Source: an uncultured Actinomycetes bacterium
GTDB lineage: Bacteria > Actinomycetota > Actinomycetes > Nanopelagicales > Nanopelagicaceae
Assembly (NCBI GenBank): GCA_903892335.1
Contig: CAITID010000187.1
Span: 1-36,868, forward strand
Reading direction: 5' to 3'
DNA length: 36,868 nt
Shown here: positions 33,075 to 36,868 of the stretch, piece after piece
Position numbering within the stretch: position 1 is the first letter of the stretch
How the letters are laid out: the number at the start of each line of letters is the position of its first letter
Program-made: the position numbers and the translations under genes
Notes under the pieces: model-generated
The model's input: only the letters and a program-made list of their open reading frames with translations
What the model was told of the DNA's origin: nothing
Database searches by the model: none

Positions 33075-35029
33075 TCCTCTGATTTTGCGCTGTTTAATCC
33101 CTCAGAAATTAACTTCATAACATTTGGATCAGCAAGTGTTGTGCTATCTCCTACAGCTCGATTTTCAGCAACATCCCGCAGCAAACGTCGCATAATCTTT
33201 CCACTTCGCGTCTTTGGTAGCTCAGCTACAACCATGATCTGCCTTGGTTTAGCGATTGGGCCAATTTCTTTAGCAACATGATCGCGCAGTTGCTTAACTA
33301 ATTGCTCACCGCTGGCTGATTCAATGCCACCACGTAGAATTACAAATGCAACAATGCCTTGTCCGGTCATCTCATCATTTGCACCAACCACCGCAGCTTC
33401 AGCAATTGCCTCATGTGAGACCAATGCAGATTCAACCTCGGTAGTTGATATGCGGTGTCCAGAAACATTCATTACATCATCTACTCGGCCAAGTAACCAG
33501 ATTGCGCCATCTTTATCTAACTTGGCACCATCTCCGGCAAAGTACAAACCATTAAATCTTGACCAGTAAGTTTCTTTGTAACGCTCTGGCTCGCCCCAAA
33601 TACCGCGCATCATTGATGGCCATGGATGAGTTAAAACTAAGTAGCCACCACGACCATTACCAACAGCTTTTGCTTCATCATCTACAACCTCTGCAGAAAT
33701 TCCAGGAAGTGGCTTCATTGCAGATCCTGGCTTTGTTGCCGTTACACCAGGAAGTGGTGAAATCATGATTGCACCAGTTTCAGTTTGCCACCAGGTGTCA
33801 ACAATTGGGCAACGATTTGAACCAATTACTTCGCGATACCACATCCAAGCTTCTGGATTAATTGGCTCACCAACTGAACCTAAAACGCGAAGGGAAGAAA
33901 GATTACAACTATTTGGAAACTCATCGCCCCACTTCATCCAAGTTCTAATTAAAGTTGGTGCGGTATAAAGAATTGTTACCTTGTATTTTTGAATAATCTC
34001 AAACATTCTAGATTTAGATGGCGTATCCGGTGTTCCTTCATAAATTACTTGGGTTGCACCATTAATTAAAGGACCATAGACAACGTAGGAGTGTCCGGTA
34101 ATCCATCCAACATCGGCCGTGCACCAGTAGATATCTGATTCTGGCTTTAGATCAAAGACAATGCGATGGGTAAATGAAGCTTGGGTTAAGTAGCCACCCG
34201 TTGTGTGATAAATACCCTTTGGCTTTGCAGTTGTGCCAGAGGTGTAAAGAATAAATAAACCCTGCTCACTATCGAAAAATTGCGCCTCATGCTGATCAGA
34301 TTGGCGATCAACAATCTCATGCCACCAAATATCCCGGCCTGAATCAAACTCAGTTGGTTGGCCAGTGCGCTTAACAACTAAAACATTCTTAACCTTTGTC
34401 TTTCCTTTAAGGGCCTCATCAACTGCAGGCTTTAATGCAAATGGTGCACCTTTACGATATCCACCATCTGCGGTGATAACTAAAGTTGCATCTGCATCTT
34501 GAATTCGAGCAAGCAATGAATCTGCGCTAAAGCCACCAAATACAACTGAGTGCATTGCGCCAAGGCGGGCACAAGCAAGCATTGCAATTACCGCCTCTGG
34601 AATCATCGGCATATAAATTGCTATGCGATCACCCTGCTTAACACCTAACTCAATTAATGCATTAGTGGTTTTCTTAACCTGCGTTAGTAACTGTCCGTAA
34701 GTGATTGTTCTGGTATCTCCAGGCTCACCCTCAAAGTGAAATGCAACTCTGGATCCGCGTCCTTCTAAGACATGTTTATCTAGGCAGTTGTAAGAAGCAT
34801 TTATCTTTCCACCAATAAACCATTTGGCAAAAGGTAATTGCCAATCAATAACCTGATCCCATTTTTTATCCCAATGTAGGTTATTTGCTTGTGCTTCCCA
34901 AAAAGCTACTGGATCCCTCTTTGCTAATTCATAAATGTCTGATTTGGCATTTGCATTAGCGGCAAACTCTGCTGTTGGGGCGAAGGTGCGATCTTCATAG
35001 GATAAATTCTCAAATGATTCACTGCTCAT
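33071..35029 (-). CDS. acs: Acetyl-CoA synthetase (AMP-forming)
   Basis: 652 residues. It makes acetyl-CoA from acetate, ATP and CoA. ANL-superfamily motifs: LFILYTSGTTAKPKGIYHTT (P-loop-like), DTWWQTETGAIM (A5), YFAGDGAKLDKDG, LLGRVDDVMNVSGHRIS (A8 hinge) and the C-terminal PKTRSGKIMRR whose lysine is the usual acetylation site. I chose ATG 35029 over the TTG at 35050 because a -10 box ends 7 bases before the ATG. It faces an hydrophobic ORF and fba on the other side. Confidence 0.96.
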   Translation of the reverse strand: MSSESFENLSYEDRTFAPTAEFAANANAKSDIYELAKRDPVAFWEAQANNLHWDKKWDQVIDWQLPFAKWFIGGKINASYNCLDKHVLEGRGSRVAFHFEGEPGDTRTITYGQLLTQVKKTTNALIELGVKQGDRIAIYMPMIPEAVIAMLACARLGAMHSVVFGGFSADSLLARIQDADATLVITADGGYRKGAPFALKPAVDEALKGKTKVKNVLVVKRTGQPTEFDSGRDIWWHEIVDRQSDQHEAQFFDSEQGLFILYTSGTTAKPKGIYHTTGGYLTQASFTHRIVFDLKPESDIYWCTADVGWITGHSYVVYGPLINGATQVIYEGTPDTPSKSRMFEIIQKYKVTILYTAPTLIRTWMKWGDEFPNSCNLSSLRVLGSVGEPINPEAWMWYREVIGSNRCPIVDTWWQTETGAIMISPLPGVTATKPGSAMKPLPGISAEVVDDEAKAVGNGRGGYLVLTHPWPSMMRGIWGEPERYKETYWSRFNGLYFAGDGAKLDKDGAIWLLGRVDDVMNVSGHRISTTEVESALVSHEAIAEAAVVGANDEMTGQGIVAFVILRGGIESASGEQLVKQLRDHVAKEIGPIAKPRQIMVVAELPKTRSGKIMRRLLRDVAENRAVGDSTTLADPNVMKLISEGLNSAKSED

Positions 35030-35036
35030 GTACTCG

Positions 35037-35042
35037 AGATTA
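35037..35042 (-). promoter_or_regulatory. -10 box of a probable leaderless promoter (acs)
   Basis: On the minus strand TAATCT, then 7 bases (cgagtac), then the ATG at 35029. If right, the TTG at 35050 lies upstream of the transcription start and cannot be used. Confidence 0.55.
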
Positions 35043-35144
35043 CCAGCCAATACTTTTCCCCACCAACCTCACCTCATAACTCTTTTGCACTTCAAACTGG
35101 CTACCTTGCGCAGGCACAACCCATGAATAAGAGAAGGAGATAAC

Positions 35145-35264
35145 TTGGCAACCTCAGTCGTAATCACACTAATCCTGTTGATGCAGAAACTGCTTGCTAC
35201 CGGCATCTTGGGTAGCGCCTTGGCCACGGTGCTGAAAAAGGCGCTGCTTCTGCTAGCAGCTTAA
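35145..35264 (+). CDS. 39-residue hydrophobic small protein
   Basis: Starts at TTG 35145, preceded by AAGGAGA 4 bases upstream, the strongest Shine-Dalgarno in this region. The peptide begins MATSVVITLILLMQKLLATG and ends in KKALLLLAA; about half the residues are L, V, I or A, with three lysines and no acidic residue. It could form one membrane helix or two short ones. The codons are richer in G and C than the neighbouring genes. I know no family; a small membrane protein, a leader peptide for fba or a toxin-like peptide are all possible. Located between acs and fba. Confidence 0.6.
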   Translation: MATSVVITLILLMQKLLATGILGSALATVLKKALLLLAA

Positions 35265-35269
35265 AAAAT

Positions 35270-35334
35270 CACCACCTAATGGGGCGGGTAATTTTCAAAA
35301 CCGCCCTAAATGTGGTGGGATTGGTCGTAATCCC
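35270..35334 (+). promoter_or_regulatory. Structured leader upstream of fba: two adjacent hairpins
   Basis: CACCAC (35270-35275) pairs with GTGGTG (35312-35317), and inside it GGGCGG (35282-35287) with CCGCCC (35301-35306), with small internal loops. Directly after comes GGGATT (35317-35322) paired with AATCCC (35329-35334) around 6 bases. The fba Shine-Dalgarno GGGAGA follows about 20 bases later. No T-run, so it is not a classic terminator; an RNA-level control or stability element is possible. Confidence 0.45.
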
Positions 35335-35365
35335 AAAGGGCCAAAAAGATAACTGGGAGATAAAG

Positions 35366-36868
<1,503 letters not shown>

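Overview
The window looks like a chromosomal segment of a small-genome, low-GC actinobacterium, most likely of the freshwater acI / Nanopelagicales type. The proteins and gene order are actinobacterial: SRP RNA–dnaX–recR–lysC–asd, then metallophosphoesterase / YqeY–DUF4177–RidA / Crp / Nth–TlpA–CvpA / Acs, and tadA with its actinobacterial partner protein. The DNA is AT-rich, intergenic gaps are tiny, 4-base start/stop overlaps are common, and several genes that usually sit in these blocks are missing. I see no rRNA, insertion sequence, phage gene, or CRISPR array.

Layout: (1) 1-2000: the first codons of a glycosyltransferase on the minus strand, tRNA-Ser(GCU), a ferredoxin-NADP reductase and tRNA-Arg(ACG). 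(2) 2035-8126: a lipoprotein, a GNAT / enolase-superfamily / MFS operon that resembles the N-succinyl-amino-acid racemase pathway, an HtrA-like protease and a YdcZ-type exporter that seems to start at ATT. (3) 8102-15648: upp–malic enzyme–dedA, the tadA pair, a KimA-like permease fused to an OB-fold, and succinate-semialdehyde dehydrogenase. (4) 15655-22587: a visibly more AT-rich sugar-acid island with a PseH-PseG fusion, PseI, an aldo/keto reductase, an SpsF-like cytidylyltransferase, a HemL-like aminotransferase, a HAD phosphatase and KdsB. It lies directly beside tRNA-Ser(GGA). (5) 22686-36868: the conserved housekeeping block, ending with acs, an overlooked 39-residue hydrophobic ORF, a structured leader, fba and the start of purA.

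Two themes cut across the window. First, at least nine genes have a TANNNT hexamer ending 6 or 7 bases before the start codon, so they are probably transcribed as leaderless mRNAs. This decides the start of pseI, acs and gabD. Second, the island is organised around a 23-bp divergent gap with a palindromic AGTATACT, readable as a -10 box in both directions, so one element may co-express pseHG and pseI. The island can make and CMP-activate a pseudaminic-type nonulosonic acid, but the first two steps (PseB, PseC) are not in the window. An AKR and a HemL-like aminotransferase are present that the standard pathway does not use.

The central metabolism genes (acs, gabD, malic enzyme, fba) fit a heterotroph living on acetate, C4 acids and small organic nitrogen compounds. 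All functional statements are from reading motifs by eye; no search was run.
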